Source of the DNA: Pleurocapsa sp. MO_226.B13
GTDB taxonomy: Bacteria > Cyanobacteriota > Cyanobacteriia > Cyanobacteriales > Xenococcaceae
NCBI GenBank assembly: GCA_030064795.1
Contig: JASJEI010000193.1
Span: 1-12,985, forward strand
Length of the DNA stretch: 12,985 bases
Direction of reading: 5' to 3'
A program made the translations under genes and the position numbers. Positions within the stretch are counted from its first letter, which is position 1, and every line of letters starts with the position of its first letter. A model generated the notes under the pieces. That model was not told the DNA's origin. It did no database searches and saw nothing but the letters and a program-made list of their open reading frames with translations. This document shows, in pieces, positions 12,685 through 12,985 of this stretch.

Positions 12685-12985
12685 TCTATTTCGTTATTTG
12701 ATAGTCACCGCTATTCTTTAAAGCCAATTTGAAAGGCTTTCCAACTATTTATTATACGGAAACTTTCCTGATATCGACCCTATATGGCATGATATCAAGA
12801 ATCTTTCTGTCTATTAACCTCGTTCGGAATAATATGCCGAAAAAGTTTTAGGGGAAGGCGGTTTTTGAAAAAGTTCTATAGTCCTGACTGGTTCTAACAC
12901 TACAACTAGCTCATCTAACTATAGACATTTTCGGATAACTTAATGACTTGGTAAAGATTTGGTTAATTAATGGTTAACATTACCT
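12685..12985. other. AT-rich terminal spacer, no gene seen
   Basis: 301 bp with no supported ORF. Two small inverted repeats are visible: AAAGCC (12720-12725) with GGCTTT (12735-12740), and TGATATC (12769-12775) with GATATCA (12791-12797). The end of the window has closely spaced GGTTAA motifs (12959-12978). Any promoter of the VOC gene should lie here, but I could not place one with confidence. Confidence 0.4.

Noticed and set aside
12955..12985. GGTTAA motifs as replication iterons
   Set aside because: There are only two close copies with irregular spacing at the window edge, too few to call an origin.

Overview
The window looks cyanobacterial. The DNA is AT-rich and carries perfect GCGATCGC (HIP1) octamers at 344, 1649, 1860 and 3939, all in the first 4 kb. 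The gene content is accessory rather than core chromosomal: a family A DNA polymerase end, a ParA-like ATPase, a Gp157-like protein and several orphan proteins. This suggests a large plasmid or an integrated mobile element. That is an inference, because no replication origin, relaxase or integrase is visible here.

Left block (1-3123). The 3' end of a family A DNA polymerase gene converges on a minus-strand AAA+ ATPase of Ycf46-like architecture. A 306-bp divergent spacer rich in inverted repeats separates the ATPase from a plus-strand gene for a Gln/Pro-rich protein of unknown function. That gene ends in a textbook intrinsic terminator.

Middle block (3285-6896, minus strand). Four genes read in the order LuxR-type regulator with a degenerate receiver, ParA/MobD-like P-loop ATPase, coiled-coil protein with one membrane segment, and exported Cys-containing protein. 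The last three are tightly packed (4-nt gap, then an ATGA stop/start overlap), so they probably form one operon whose products act together at the membrane.

Right-centre block (6952-11053). This is the most notable part. Two co-oriented IS200/IS605-type elements each carry an RNA-guided nuclease gene and no transposase: an IsrB (RuvC only) element and an IscB (split RuvC plus HNH) element. Each gene is preceded by 230-300 bp of hairpin-rich DNA where the omega RNA (HEARO) is expected, and each is bounded by related end hairpins. Between the elements lies a Gp157-like gene, and directly after the second come two small genes. Both right-end hairpins stop 22-23 bp upstream of the next start codon. 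An 18-bp perfect hairpin precedes the IsrB element.

Right end (11530-12985). Local composition becomes more GC-rich. A 61-bp attC-like palindrome and a minus-strand VOC/glyoxalase-like protein with a possible lipoprotein signal look like material of different origin. The last 300 bases hold no gene that I can support.

A small repeat family with AAGCTATTAG / CTAATAGCTT ends sits in three intergenic spaces. No tRNA, rRNA or CRISPR array was seen.
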